Shown here: positions 1-11,826 of the stretch, one piece after another
How positions within the stretch are numbered: the first letter of the stretch is position 1
How the letters are laid out: each line of letters starts with the position of its first letter
Assembly (NCBI GenBank): GCA_003254905.1
Contig: QANU01020509.1
Coordinates: 83,260-147,259, forward strand
Direction: 5' to 3'
DNA length: 64,000 bases
Origin: Nissolia schottii
Lineage: Eukaryota > Streptophyta > Magnoliopsida > Fabales > Fabaceae
Position numbers and translations under genes: made by a program
Notes under the pieces: generated by a model
What the model was told of the DNA's origin: nothing
Seen by the model: only the letters and a program-made list of their open reading frames with translations
The model's database searches: none

Positions 1-2149
1 GGGGGTGAGAACATTTCGTTCTAAACGGGATACCTTTAGCGTAGGAAATTTCTCATTACCATGGTTATGATCCAAGTCACTCAGGAGATCTCTAGGTGTT
101 CATTCGTACTAGATTCCTATTGATTATTATCATCCGTCCTAATCCTGAGTAGCTTTATCTATTTTACTAAGTGATGGGGGATCTCTAATCTTGGCATTAC
201 CTAAAGTTTCATGCTTATTAACTTTATTCACTTGAGTCATGTGATGTCTGATCACATACTCGCGTGGTCTGCAACGCTCATATAGACCGTCTTGAGAGTT
301 ATCTTGATGGTACTTACATGTTATTCATACTTACAAACATAAATATATACATACATCACATATCTTATGCATGAGAAGATCTGGGGTTCTCTTACGCACT
401 CTATCAACCTTGCGTATCAGGGCCACATCCTTTTTAGTTCTTTATGTCCTTCCACCTTTGTATATCGTGGGACCGTCACCCCCATTCGGTTGCAACCTGC
501 TTCTAACTTCCATATTGATGACGACCAGGCAATGCTCTAACCTGAGTGGTAGCGAACCACAAATTGCATCTAGCATAATTTATCGACAATCAATAACAAT
601 AACCATCCACCTAGTGGCATGGCGAAGGGTCGGTCCTCTCAATGCGACTAGGCATGGACTCGTGCTTTCCTCTGCCTGCCTTCATGACGCGACCAGGAAA
701 TGTACCTTCACTCTCTCGCATGCCCTCGTGACGCTACCAGGAGTGTTCTGCTTAATATTCTTTGGGACGTTGTGACGTTGCGTCCTCAAACATTCATCTT
801 TTATTTCTTTCTTTCTTTCTTTTCTTTTCAACATAAAAACAGGTCTTAAACCTGTGTTAACATCAGTGACCAATCCATCTTGCTGGACTGGTGAAGGGCT
901 TGTCCTGTGGACATGCCAAGAGAGGGATAATCCTAATCATATAACTATGTATTTCCTTCAAGGTGCACCGGCCCTTAATGGCCAGGCTTTCTTAAGAACT
1001 CACTTTTTCCCTAGGATTCCTTTATGATCTTTTCATTATTTAAGTGATAAGTTACTAGTTATCTACGGTCGTCCTAACCCTGATGATGACCTAGTCCTCA
1101 TGATGCATGTTGACATAACATATAATCATCATGAATATTAGACCTAAATCACATGGATAAGTGCTTGTTGGAACATGCGGCCCAAGATAACTTCTACAAT
1201 CGTTCAACCCCTGGTTCAAGTTAGCTTACTGACCTAGGGCTTCCAGGTTGGCCAGCACCCACTAGAACTCCCAGGTCACTTAGCCACCTCTATCCAGGTT
1301 TGTCTAGAACTAGGGTTCAGGCCGCTCAGCGCCCCCTCAGGGCCCTAACGCCACCCAAGTCACAAAATAGAATTTCCAAAACATTTCTAGGGTTTTTTCC
1401 CAGGCCGCTCAGCGCCCTGGGCGCGACTTAGGGTTAAAATCTTATTATTTTTCCTTTATTCCAAACCATTCCCATGCCTACTTCTTAGGAATTCTCCACA
1501 AGTTCCAACAATCACAATAACACACGTTCTTACTTAAAGAAAGCACTAAAATCATTCATGCATCATCAACCTTTATCTAGTACATAATACATGGTTGTTT
1601 CACATAATCACAAGCAATCACATAGAAGTCACTAAGGAGGTGAGCAAGCTAGGTTTAACCACTTCCTTAGAGTATTGGTTAGTGGTGAGGGTGGTAAGAA
1701 AACGTTTCCAAGAGTGCTTGGCTTCTCCTGCTAATTTCCCGGTTTTGACAGCGTAACAACGAAGTGCACAAACAGAACGTGTTTTAAGCAAAAGTTAGAA
1801 AATGAGAAATGAGAAAATGTAAGGCATGGGAGGGCTATTTATAGGCCCTCAAGCCGTGGCCTTGGCCATTCTTGGCCACAAAATTTTATGGAAAAAAAGA
1901 AAAGGAAAAAGAAAATAGAATTAGGATAAGCATGCTTAGTCATCTTTGACTTTGTTGACCAAATACTTGGTGGGTGTTAAGAGAGAGAGAGAGAGAACCG
2001 TGAGGCTGATGGTGATTTTGGCCATGTGCCAAAATTTGATCGTGTTTGATTGTTAGCTGCCCGGGTGCTTCGTGTACGGGTAGTCAAAAATTATTCTGAT
2101 CACCCTATCGTGATCAACTAATTTTTCTAATGAGGAATTTAATTTCACC
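1..2149. repeat. LTR-like unit, 5' part cut by window edge
   Basis: This stretch opens at a point that matches the interior of the next unit: the phrase GGGGGTGAGAAC at 1 recurs at about 2694. The match continues collinearly through CACTCAGGAGATCTCTA, TGATCAC, a CCTCATGATGCAT block and GGCCGCTCAGCG-type blocks. It therefore looks like a second copy of the same long LTR-like unit, lying directly before it. No long ORF is present and the short ones are unconvincing. A GA microsatellite lies near 1981-1997. The family looks gypsy-like from the TGTAACACC-type start of its relatives; the clade is not determined. Confidence 0.55.
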
Positions 2150-2402
2150 TGTAACACCCCTACTTTCAGCCTACGCTATAGTTGTAACACTGATTATAAG
2201 ATTGTTATCTACATTGGTTGGGTTACTTTTAACCTCTACTTTTATCCTTGCAAATATTCCTTACGCGAAAATGTGGACTATTTTGAAAATCGTTTGTTTG
2301 CTTTATTAGTTGTAAACTAGGAGTCGTGCGTGATCAAAGAAACATATATATACCAACGCTAGCTTATTTGGCAGTTAAAGTGATAATAGAACGGGAATAG
2401 TG

Positions 2403-2450
<48 letters not shown>

Positions 2451-4189
2451 TAGATAGTTACAAGTACAAGGTCCAGCACATAATTACACCTTGGCTTACT
2501 AGTAAGTATTTACATAAAATTTATATAAAAGTCATAGATCTTAAACACAAAACATCTATCGCCTAACACGAGAATAGTAACTTCGGTGGTTGCTTTGGAA
2601 CAATCCTGTTGCGACTCCTCCGTCATCTACCATGTATCGACCTCGTCGATCCATTTGCTTTGCGCCCCCTGGAACCATAACGGAGTGGGGGTGAGAACTC
2701 TTAGTCCTTAGTGGAAACCGTTAACGTTACCTAACGTTTCATTTCTCGGTTATGTTTTAGGCCACTCAGGAGATCTCTAAGTGTTCATGCTTACTAAGCT
2801 CCTATTGGTTATTATCTTTTGTCTAGGTCCTGAGTTGCTTTACCTAGCTTACTAGGTGACTGGGGAATCTAGTCTTGCTTTATTATGTTCTCGCGCTTTT
2901 TATTCCTGGTTGTCTGGGTATCGTGTCTGCTGATCACGTACCTCCGTAACCTATACTCTGTGGGCAACCTCGTGCTATCGTTTCACTTGACATGCCCCAA
3001 CACATAGATACACATACACACATAGTTACTTACTTAGAACTTCATCACAGACCTTATGAATGCTGGGAATCTGGGCTCTCTTATGCATCATTCTTGCTCT
3101 ATCTGCTGATCTACACCTCCTCGTATACCTTGGGACTCCTCCCTTGGTGGTGTACGACTTAACCTTTTCTGTCTGTTTCCCGAGGCAACATAACTCTACC
3201 CGATCTCTGGGTGGCGATGGGTCGCCCTGACAATGTTATCGGAAGCAGATTCATCTACACCTCCTCGTACATCTGGGACTCATCCCCTGGCGGTGTACGA
3301 CCTAACCTTTTCTGTCTGTTCCTCGAGACAACATGACTCCACCCGCTCACTAGGTAGCGAAGGGTCCGTCCTGACAGCGCCACCGGAAGCGAACAAATGT
3401 CTAACTGGCTACTCTCACATGTTACTCTGACTGGCTGCTCTGTTTCCTCGACATGTCCGTAGACTGGCCGTAATAGGGATTTCCTACTTACTTCACTAAG
3501 TTCTGCCTTCAAGGTATTCCAAACCTTCGGTGGTCGTAACCTATCTTAAGACCTCATTGTTGCCTAGGATTCAATTATGCTCTCTAACTTTAGGTGATTA
3601 CTTCTAGTTATCTACAGTCGTCCTAAGTCGTACGACAACCGCGTCCTCATGATGCATTCTTTTAGAAACACAATAAATCCACAGTTATTTCATACACTTT
3701 TCTCAGTTTCTATGCTAGTTGGAACATGTAGAAAAGCCAAAATCTTACGTCCTTTAATGGTTATTCGAATGTCAAGGCTTTGTCATTCGAATAACGTGAA
3801 AGTTGGGCCCTTGAATTTTCAACACCATGAATCTTCAAGTCAGGCCGCTCCGCGGCTGGCCAAGGCTGCTTAGCGGGGCGCTCAGCACACCACTCAGCAG
3901 GCCCTGGGCGTGCTGCTGGCCAAAACAGTTCCAACGTCAAATTCTTTTCGTAAACCTGATGCCTTTCCGCACAGTTCCAACCAGTACAGTTATATTTTTC
4001 TAACATTAAAATTACTCAAAATCATCTTCATATCATTATCTCTATATTTTCTGCATAAAATCTACTACGTTATATTTTCACATAAACATACACAAAATAT
4101 CATAATAAATCACAAAATACAACCAATCAAAAGCAAGTGACAAAAGCACGACACTCGCTAGTAGTATAACGAGCTTGTGCTGGGAGCAA
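2150..4189 (+). repeat. Long gypsy-type LTR-like unit starting TGTAACACCCC
   Basis: The unit starts TGTAACACCCC, a common 5' end of plant Ty3-gypsy LTRs. Similar starts, followed by CCTACGCTATAGT or a variant and then a tract around CATTTTGAAA, recur at 14452 and 22734. It has no coding capacity and contains a TA microsatellite. The end is placed where a different LTR begins at 4190. No polypurine tract, primer-binding site or target duplication was found, so it could be a solo LTR or part of a nested cluster. Confidence 0.55.
2405..2448. repeat. (TA)n microsatellite
   Basis: About 22 TA units, followed by a few GATA units, lie inside the LTR-like unit. Confidence 0.95.
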
Positions 4190-4739
4190 TGTTACAGGCT
4201 AAAGACCGGGGTCCGAGGAGCTCTAACTATCTAGAGAGAGAGAAGCTCGCATTCCCTAAAAGGCCCAAAGGGTCCCAACCCACTAAAGAGTAAAAGAGAC
4301 TCTCCTCACCTAGTCACACTAGCCTAAAGGGAGAGAGCTTCACAACGCCTAAAGGAGGAGAAGGTCATAAGCCCAAGACTCTGGGTCCAGTTTGGCCCAA
4401 CAAAGCTAAAAGGATGTAGTGGCGACTTTTCCTCCCCAATCAGCAACTAACTCCTAGATAAGTGGGAAAAGATAAGCCGGGGAGCAGTTAGGTGAACTCG
4501 CCTCACTTTATCTCTATCTTAGCATTCTAGCTCATCTATAAAAGCACATGACCTCAGGTCAGCAGGTATCACTCATTCCCTTCCTAGAGAATTCACCTAA
4601 CACAAGTGCTTACTTAAGCGTCGGAGTGCCTTTGCAGGTACACCCTGTCACCTCACTCTCTCCAAGGGGAACCCGCTCCTTCCTCACCCACTACTCGTGT
4701 TCAGGTAACTCCGTTCCCTATACGAATTACTCGCGAACA
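4190..4739 (+). repeat. Tat/Retand-type LTR (solo or truncated)
   Basis: It begins TGTTACAGGC after AGCAA and carries the R/U5-like phrase TTAAGCGTCGGAGTGCC followed by GCAGGTACACCC. The same arrangement occurs in the solo LTR at 18883 (AAGTATCGGAGTCC) and in the LTR at 35143 (GAGCATCGAAGTCC). No primer-binding site follows the 3' end, and I found no matching 5-bp duplication. The right boundary at GCGAACA is approximate. Confidence 0.6.
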
Positions 4740-6338
4740 AATTCCATTCCATTATTTTCTTCTCTTTATATGATTAGCATGTTCGATTTTGATTCATCTT
4801 ATTTGTTCTCTGTTACATTTGCACCGTCTCAAAGAAATTCAAGTTTTCCATCTGTATCTAAAACAAAAACAAAAAAAAAATTGATGGATTGGTTTTTGAT
4901 TGTAGTTTTTTGTTTTCAAAAGAGATAGAAAGAAAGTTAAATTTTCATGTTTGTGTGGCGCTTAGTTGGAGTTGCCATTGAAAGAGGCAGTGGCTTTAAG
5001 TTGCTTTCTCAATATTTGGACACTGAAGGATGTTATTCCGATAAGGTGCTGTTAGGAGAAGGTTGATAAGGTGGAGAGAAGTTGAACAAGTTTACTAAAA
5101 CTCGTAATGTCTATGTTTATTTTTCTTGATCAAATTTTTAAGCACTTCTCTTCTATCTCGGAATTAAGTGCAAGCATAAGAACAATTTTATGTTACTCCT
5201 GCATTGCTGTTGATTTGGGTTCTACATATTTTCCACCATTTGCTTGTGTGGCATGCAAGTAAGTTTGATTCTTGTGCTTTGGTGATTTGTTTATCAATTT
5301 TCCTTTGCGGAACTTGTTCTCAGGAAGACTTTGTTAGCCCTGCTTGTGTTGATGTTAATTGCAAGGGATCTAAGTCGCCTACAATTAAAGGTATATGCTT
5401 GAAAGAGTTTTACTTACTAGTTTTAAGAGGGGAGTTGAATATTGCATATAACCTTGTTTGCTAGTGCAGGAAAAGATGGATAACATAAGGATTGGGGTGC
5501 AAGATCTTTTCATAGCGAACCAAAAGTTAAGAGAGTGGCATCCTTACAATTTAGTAACAGTGGAAAGGTGTCAAATGGTGATACATTGATGAATTGTCAA
5601 ATTATGCCATGTAATGTCCTGGTTAGCTTCGTGCCTATGGTACAAAATTTGATGAATGTTCTATTTTCTATTTTGAAGGTTCATGATTGCAGGATCAATA
5701 GAGTATTTAAAGGATGTTTACTTCATGGCACAAAGTATGCTTACAGCTTTTATGTGTGTGTCTCTCTGTCTGTGTACCTAAAATGTTGTTCCTTGTATCT
5801 TCTTTTAAATTATTGTGACACAATCCAAATTAAAATGTTTATTGTATCTTCTTTTGGCAGGTTTGCTAAAACTGTTATAATTGGTGATCTCATGAAATAT
5901 GATATGGATGAAGATGTTCTTTCGAAGCCAAAGATATTATCACTGTTTTATTAATTACAGTGCCAGTTTGATTTATTTATTTTTTTGAGCAGGTGATATA
6001 TACAATATAGAGGTCAGATTGGTTAAGTCATTAGTATAGGTCTAGTGGTGAGGGAATTAGATAATATGTATATAATTTTAGTTTTAAATTCATTGCCACC
6101 AATTTAATTTTTGAAGTGAAAAAAAAAGAGAGATGAGATTGGTTGTATTTATTTAATGGCTTAGTATGATTTTTTTTTTCTTGTAACGGTAACGTCAACT
6201 ATTTATGGGTATGGTTTTTTTTTTTTTTTAAATACATTTGACACTAAAGCCATTATCTTTGAGATTAGTTTATATTTTGAAATTAGAATTAGTTAGATAT
6301 TTTATTTATTTGAATGTGAAATGTTAATAGATTACATA
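4740..6338 (+). other. Unassigned spacer with gene-like exon fragments
   Basis: No complete gene is visible. Three short stretches are flanked by good splice-like signals: about 5324-5391 (after TTCTCAG, before GTATATGC), from 5469 (after TAGTGCAG), and from 5861 (after TTTGGCAG). Their conceptual peptides include VKRVASLQFSNSGKVSNG and FAKTVIIGDLMKYDMDED, but stops interrupt every continuous reading. I do not recognise a family. A decayed gene copy is the simplest reading; chance AT-rich ORFs are the alternative. The rest (5960-6338) is poly-T and poly-A rich spacer. Confidence 0.35.
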
Positions 6339-6577
6339 TCGGTAGATAGGGGTGGGAATAGGCCAGGCGGTCTGTCAGGGCCTGCCACCTGGCCTGGCCT
6401 GGCCTGGCCTGTTTGACAAAAAGGCCAAGCCCAGGCCATTTTCAAAGCCTGTTTCAGTAAACAGGCCAAGCCCAGGCTACTATGAAAGCCTGTTAGGCCT
6501 GTCAGGCCGGCCTGGGCCTGTTTACTTACAAAGGCCCATATAGGTTTATTAGAAAAAATAAACCCATTTCCCCTTCC

Positions 6578-6640
6578 TGGGGTTCGAACCCGGACCCTGA
6601 CTATACAATGTATAGTCTCAACGACTAGGCCAGCTGGTCT
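6578..6640 (-). other. tRNA-like Pol III promoter module inside the hAT element
   Basis: On the minus strand the A-box consensus TRGYNNANNNG is met exactly by TGGCCTAGTCG (within 6617-6632). The B-box consensus GWTCRANNC is met exactly by GTTCGAACC (within 6579-6591). The spacing of about 31 nt is tRNA-like. Between them lies GACTATAC-ATT-GTATAGTC, an 8-bp stem where the anticodon arm would be. No acceptor stem pairs, so this is a tRNA relic or SINE head rather than a working tRNA gene. Confidence 0.6.
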
Positions 6641-6967
6641 TTTTGTAATTATATGTGCAATTACATTTATTAATATGATTATGTTATTTTAATTTTGCTT
6701 TTTAAATAAAGCTGTTCGTGTATGGACAGCCTCGCTCAGCCACTCACTTCCCTCACAGCTCACTAACCCTAAACGGCGCCTTCTTTCTCGTCTCATCTCA
6801 TCACCTGCACCCGCTGGTCGTGCTCGTGCATTTGCGCCTTCTCGTCTCATCTCCGGGCTCCGGCGGCTGTTCATCTTTGGTTTCCGCTGCTGGTCGGTTT
6901 CCGCCGCTGCTGCTCGTCTTTCTCCTGCTACTCGGGTTTCTATTTCCGCTGCTGGTGGTGGTCGGTG

Positions 6968-7070
6968 GCTGCTGCTCCCTCACGGTCACGGCGTCTGCTG
7001 CTCCCTTACGGTCACGGCTTCTGCTGCTCACTCACGGTCACGACTTCTGCTGCTCCCTCACAGTCACGAC
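6968..7070. repeat. 26-bp minisatellite (about 3.5 units)
   Basis: The repeating phrase is CTGCTGCTCCCTCACGGTCA with small changes per unit (CTTACGG, CTCACGG, CTCACAG). It lies in the GC-rich core of the hAT element. It also creates the spurious ORFs there. Confidence 0.85.
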
Positions 7071-7804
7071 TCACGACGTCGCTGTTTAGCAAGGTACCTC
7101 TAATTTTACCTTCTAATTTCTCTTAGTCTTAGATCTACAAAAATAGAAATTGAACACATTGTATGTTAATTGCTTGATTTCATTGTAGATTTTGTGGGTA
7201 CCTTTTGTTAGAGAAAATGGATGTTGCTTAGATTTCATTAGAGAAAATGGATGTTGCTTAGAGAAAAAGGGTATATCAGGCAGACCTACCAAGCTTCAGG
7301 TCAGGCCAGGCTTAAAAAAAACCTATAACAGTCAACAGGCCAGACCCAGGCCAATAATTTACGAAACAGGCCTGGCCTGTTCCCACCCCTATCGGTAGAT
7401 ATGAACAACAACAAATATATTAATTTTTAACTAAGTTATATACTTAGTTAAAAAATCAGAATCATAAAAAATGAACAAATCTTGGTACTAAAATTTAGGA
7501 CATATTATCTAGTTGTAAAAATTGTGTTGTTCTCCTTTACTGATATTTAATAGATGATTCTTAACAACTTTAATATAATTAATATTTTTTAATTGCATTT
7601 TTTTAACAGCCCTAAATATTAATTTTATATTAAAAAATTTTAAACAAATTAAGAATGTATTTGTTGGTGTTTCTAAAAAAAAGTACTTTTCTTTTTTAAA
7701 AAAGCTACTTAATTTTTTTTTGTGCTTCTTAATAAAAATAAAAGATGAAAAAAGATATATTTTTTTGTTTTTTTAATAAACATGTACCTAATTTTTTTTA
7801 ATGT

Positions 7805-8256
7805 GAAGCATGTCAGGATTTGAACTAGGTTCATTTCTTATGTATAAATATGTCTTAATCATTAAATTAATGTCACTTTTGTGATGATATATTCAAAGTA
7901 ATTCATTAATATAAATTTAATAATTTTATTGCTTTAGTAAAAAAATAATATTCTTCACTTCTCTCTCTCATATTAAATTAAAAAAAATATTCTATGGTTA
8001 AAAAATTTTGTCGCTTTAGTTAAAAAATAATATTCTATAGTAAATACGCTATAGTAAACATGTCATGATAAACAGGTTTGATAACAGGTTTTTGATTAAA
8101 AATAAATAAATAAATAAATAGGCTGGACTGTCAGGTTTCAAGTAAGGTCAAGCAAAAAAAAAGTCTTTAATAGTCAATAGGTTAGACTCAGACAAAAAAT
8201 TAATGATATGATCTATCAAGAGCTTAATTTGATCTATCCTGACTCATTCTCATCCC
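7805..8256 (+). mobile_element. Decayed relative of the 6347 hAT element
   Basis: The right end (about 8117-8256) aligns with the right end of the intact copy: GGCTGGACTGTCAGGTT, AATAGTCAATAGG and a terminal TTCTCATCCCTA resembling TTCCCACCCCTA. The left part has a tRNA-like relic in the same orientation, with an exact minus-strand B box GTTCAAATC at 7817-7825. It is followed by an AT-rich ATTAATATAA stretch, as in the intact copy. Left TIR and target duplication are no longer recognisable, so the left limit is approximate. Confidence 0.6.
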
Positions 8257-9450
8257 TATTTGCCATGATCTTTTCTCTCTCTCCCATTGATCCCTAGAAC
8301 TCCCCCCATCGCCTAAGACCTACAATTTTGGAACAATACCTCTAATTATTGTTAAAAAATATTCTTATTATATATTATATAAATATTTTTACTAAAGTAT
8401 CATGACACTTTGACCACATTTCCAAGACATGCTATTAATCGTTGTAATTTGTAGCATCTTTATCGAGATTCTCTTGTAGCTTAATTTTTTAAAGATATAT
8501 ATTGGTGTCTTGTCAAAAATAGTTGGTTATATTTTTTAAAGGTAAAAATGTAAAAACAATTATAATACAAATTAATACTTAATAACTTGTAAATATTGTT
8601 CTGTTTCCTGTGCAGTGAAAACAAGGCAGAACGCGACGCGATGCTCTATTGTCAAGGGTTGTGATGATGGCAGTGTAGTAGCCTCCATCGCGAGAGGGCT
8701 CGTCGCAGCTGCTACCTCCGCGAAGGAAACAATAAAGGGTTGCGGTGATAACAAATCAGGGGAAAAAAAAGAAAAAAGAAAAAAGAATGTTTACTGTTCT
8801 TTCCCATTCGTTCTTTGGGAACTTAAGGTGCCCTAGACGGAGATTGGTCTGTTGGAAGGAGTTCAGGAGGAGGAGGAAGAAGAAAATAAAACATAAATCT
8901 CTTTAGAGACTAAATTATCAAATGACGATGATAAATTTTTAATCGTTAGTTCTTAATTGCTTAATTAATTTTTTAAAATATAAACAAAAATGGTGAATTA
9001 CATGTCACCCACTTATTTTTAAGGAAAATTTATATTTGAATGATGCCGTAAAAAATTTAATCTTATATTATGACTTAATAAAAATATTTATAAATATATG
9101 AGTAGATTTCATAATTTTTTATTTTTATTTTTTAAAAATAATTTTAAATTGTCACACCCTGTTGAAGTGATTTTAGACTCTTTTTATTATTATTTTTTTA
9201 AAATATTTAAAATGGTCACACCTAATTTTAAATCTAAATTCATATATTTATAAATTTTCATTCCAACCCATATTTAAACACGCTAGTTATACTAAACACA
9301 GTAAAAATGTAAAAATGCCCTGTCTTCAACCTACAGCTCAGCTCACTAAGAATAAGATAGCGTTTAAAAGTCATTTGAAGTCTCTCACAGAACACAGATA
9401 GTAAGTGGTTCATCCTTTTCACATCCCTTCCTTCCTCCACGCCTTTCTCG
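8257..9450. other. Intergenic spacer before the thiazole kinase gene
   Basis: AT-rich sequence with no recognisable gene. Short opposed ORFs around 8572-8836 match no family known to me. The last 150 bases before the ATG become CT-rich (CCTTCCTTCCTCC), which fits a 5' UTR or core promoter. I see no clear TATA box. Confidence 0.5.
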
Positions 9451-11826
9451 ATGACCAATGACGACGGCGGCAACCAAGCTTCGTCTTGGGGCCCGAGGGC
9501 GTGGCAACTCCTCTCCGAGGTTCGCGCCCAGTCGCCGCTGATCCAGTGCATCACCAACTTCGTCTCCATGGACCTCATGGCCAACACCCTCTTGTCCGCC
9601 GGTGCATCGCCCGCCATGCTGCACTCCCTCGAGGAGATCCCCGACTTCACCCCTCACGCCCGCGCCCTCTGCCTCAACGTCGGCACCCTCTCCCCTTCCT
9701 GGCTCCCCGCCATGAAGGCCGCCGCCGGGCTCTGCTCCAGCCTCGGGACACCGTGGGTGCTCGACCCGGTCGCTGCCTCCGCCTCTGGTTTCCGGTTGAA
9801 GGCCTGCCTCGAGCTCGTTGAGATGAAGCCCGCGGTCATTAGGGGGAACGGGTCTGAGATCATTGCTCTTTCCACGGCTTGCACTCAACAAACCAAGGTG
9901 ATTTCTCAGCGTGTGGGTATACAGTGAATCTGCTCGTATTAATTTTAATTTTGCGATGATTATGAATAGCGATAAAACCTCAAATTGGTCTCAATTAGAA
10001 ATACTGGCGAAATTTACTCTTGAGGAATCAAAAAAAAACCCAGCATAGTGGCTGAGATGTTGAAAATTTAGGTCAAATTGTCTTCACTTTCAACTTGTTA
10101 TGTCTTTGTAACTTTATTAGGCCGGTATGATATCTGAGAAGGATGGATAGTGTTGATCTTTGAATGCTTGGTTGTTTGTTGAATCACAATCTGGTAGATT
10201 ATGTGTGAGTTTTATTATATTTTGACTGGTCTAATTCTTAGAATGTTGGTCTTGCATTAAGCCTCGAATGCATGAGTATATGACCAACATATTTAAAGAT
10301 TTTTATCCTAAAATTTTTAGGATTCACCACCCCAAAAGACTTAAAAACTTCGACAAGAGTGGTGTAATTTCTTCTTGCCCATTAAATCCCGGCAATTTGT
10401 TGATTGCACTTTGCAATTTAGCACTATTTTCTAGGGCGTGGATGGTGTGGTCATGCTCTGAAAAATATAATATGTATACCGTTTCTAACTGGTGAACTTA
10501 TTGCGTTTCCATGACTAGTGTTAAGGGAACTCATATTTGATTTAAAAAAAAAATAGAAAATTGGTACTGTATTTAGGATATTTTCTAACTAGGCCGCCTT
10601 ACAAGTTCTCTAATATCACTGCATTGTTTGGGATTAAGTCAAGATTACATATCTTAGTTCTCAATGGCAATGCTCCTGTCATTCTGTTTTCATAAAGAAC
10701 AGAACAGTATTTAAATTATATATCTTTGCATTGGGAGCCTTAGGTACTATATCTGTATTATCATATTCATAACTAGTGAAGCAAAATGAAATTCGTTTGG
10801 CTTTAAGTATGCTATAACATGAGTGTTATGTTGAGAGTGAGCTGCATACTGGGTATGTTTGTTGTATCAGTAGTCAGTAGCAGTTTTGTAGCATTTACCA
10901 AAATTTCAGACATTTGTGGTAAAATCGGGTGATGCAGCCACAGGTGCAGTTTCTTAAAGCAATTTAAAATCATGAATTAGACAAAGGATATCCTGAGCGT
11001 CTCAGATGAAATCATGAATTACGATGAGTAACCTTGAATTTTGGAATCACTTTACCTATAAATTTTTTAACAGGTTGTATTCTCATAGTGTTTGGGATGT
11101 TATAACTTATAAACCCTCTGAGAAGAATGATCTTGATACCTTTACCTTATTCCAAATATTCTTTCTTTATCAGAATGTAGATTGTGAGGGGATTCATTTA
11201 TCTTTCTTATCTAATGATTGTAATATTGTTCTTCCGGTGATGCTCTTACACAAAATATCAGAATGCTTGTAAATGACTGGCTCTAAACTTGAGAATTTTC
11301 TCCAAAAAAGGGAAAGAACATAGGTATATTGTGGTTGTATTAAGAATTTCAACCAAAAAATCTTTATTTTTTCTCTCCCCTTTAATCTGAAATTTTTTGT
11401 GATTGCACTTTCTAATTTAGCTCTATTGCCAAGGGTGTGGACAGCATCGTCGAGTCAGTTGATGCAGTTGAAGCTGCAAAGTTATTGGCTCAAAAAAGTG
11501 GTGCTATAGTTGCAGTATCTGGTGCCACTGACATTGTCACAGATGGAAATCAAGTTGTTGGCGCGCACAATGGGGTGGCATTGATGCAAAAAATAACCGC
11601 AACTGGGTGTTCTGTCACTGCACTGATTGCTGCCTTTGTTGCTGTTGACAAATTCCATGCTTTAGACGCAGCAGTATCAGCATTAGCGGTATTTGGTGTT
11701 GCCGGTGAACTAGGAATGAAGGATGCCAAAGGTCCTGCATCATTGCGAATGCATTTGATAGATGCACTCTATGGGCTTGATGAAGCTGCTTTGCAATCTC
11801 ATGTTAATATCACAACTTTGTGTTGA
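9451..11826 (+). CDS. THIM: Hydroxyethylthiazole kinase (thiamin salvage), 2 exons
   Basis: This enzyme phosphorylates 4-methyl-5-(2-hydroxyethyl)thiazole with ATP, letting salvaged thiazole enter thiamin phosphate synthesis. Exons are 9451-9897 and 11434-11826; the intron is phase 0, with AAG|GT at the donor and CCAAG|GG at the acceptor. The 279-aa product is close to the usual plant length (about 275). Family motifs run in order: GASPAM (51-56), DPVAAS (105-110), RGNGSEI (131-137), then TATGCS (205-210), the kinase active-site loop holding the conserved Cys. The C terminus AGELG...GPASLRMHLIDALYGLDE is characteristic of plant ThiM. There is no obvious transit peptide, so cytosolic action is inferred. 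Exon 1 is GC-rich compared with exon 2, which also makes long shadow ORFs on both strands. The 1.5-kb intron contains an imperfect copy of the acceptor region near 10398-10452. Confidence 0.95.

Larger units (their letters stand above)
6347..7391 (+). mobile_element. Non-autonomous hAT-type DNA transposon
   Basis: The ends are inverted repeats, TAGGGGTGGGAATAGGCC on the left and GGCCTGTTCCCACCCCTA on the right. Both are flanked by the perfect 8-bp duplication TCGGTAGA (6339-6346 and 7392-7399). Eight-base duplications with TAGGG-type ends are characteristic of hAT elements. The subterminal regions are rich in AGGCC and CAGGCC repeats, as expected for transposase-binding subterminal repeats. 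No transposase is encoded. The interior holds a tRNA-like module, a GC-rich minisatellite and a tandemly doubled segment around 7208-7262. The perfect duplication suggests this insertion is younger than its relatives nearby. Confidence 0.9.

Noticed and set aside
6578-6640. Functional tRNA gene
   Set aside because: A and B boxes are present but no acceptor stem pairs and the T-arm context is incomplete.
6689-7089. Opposed ORFs in the hAT core (Arg/Ser-rich and Leu/Val-rich)
   Set aside because: They come from a 26-bp minisatellite and CTG/CGG-rich sequence. No transposase motif is present.
9385-9891. Long minus-strand and second plus-strand ORFs over thiazole kinase exon 1
   Set aside because: They are frame shadows of a GC-rich exon; the +9451 frame carries all family motifs.
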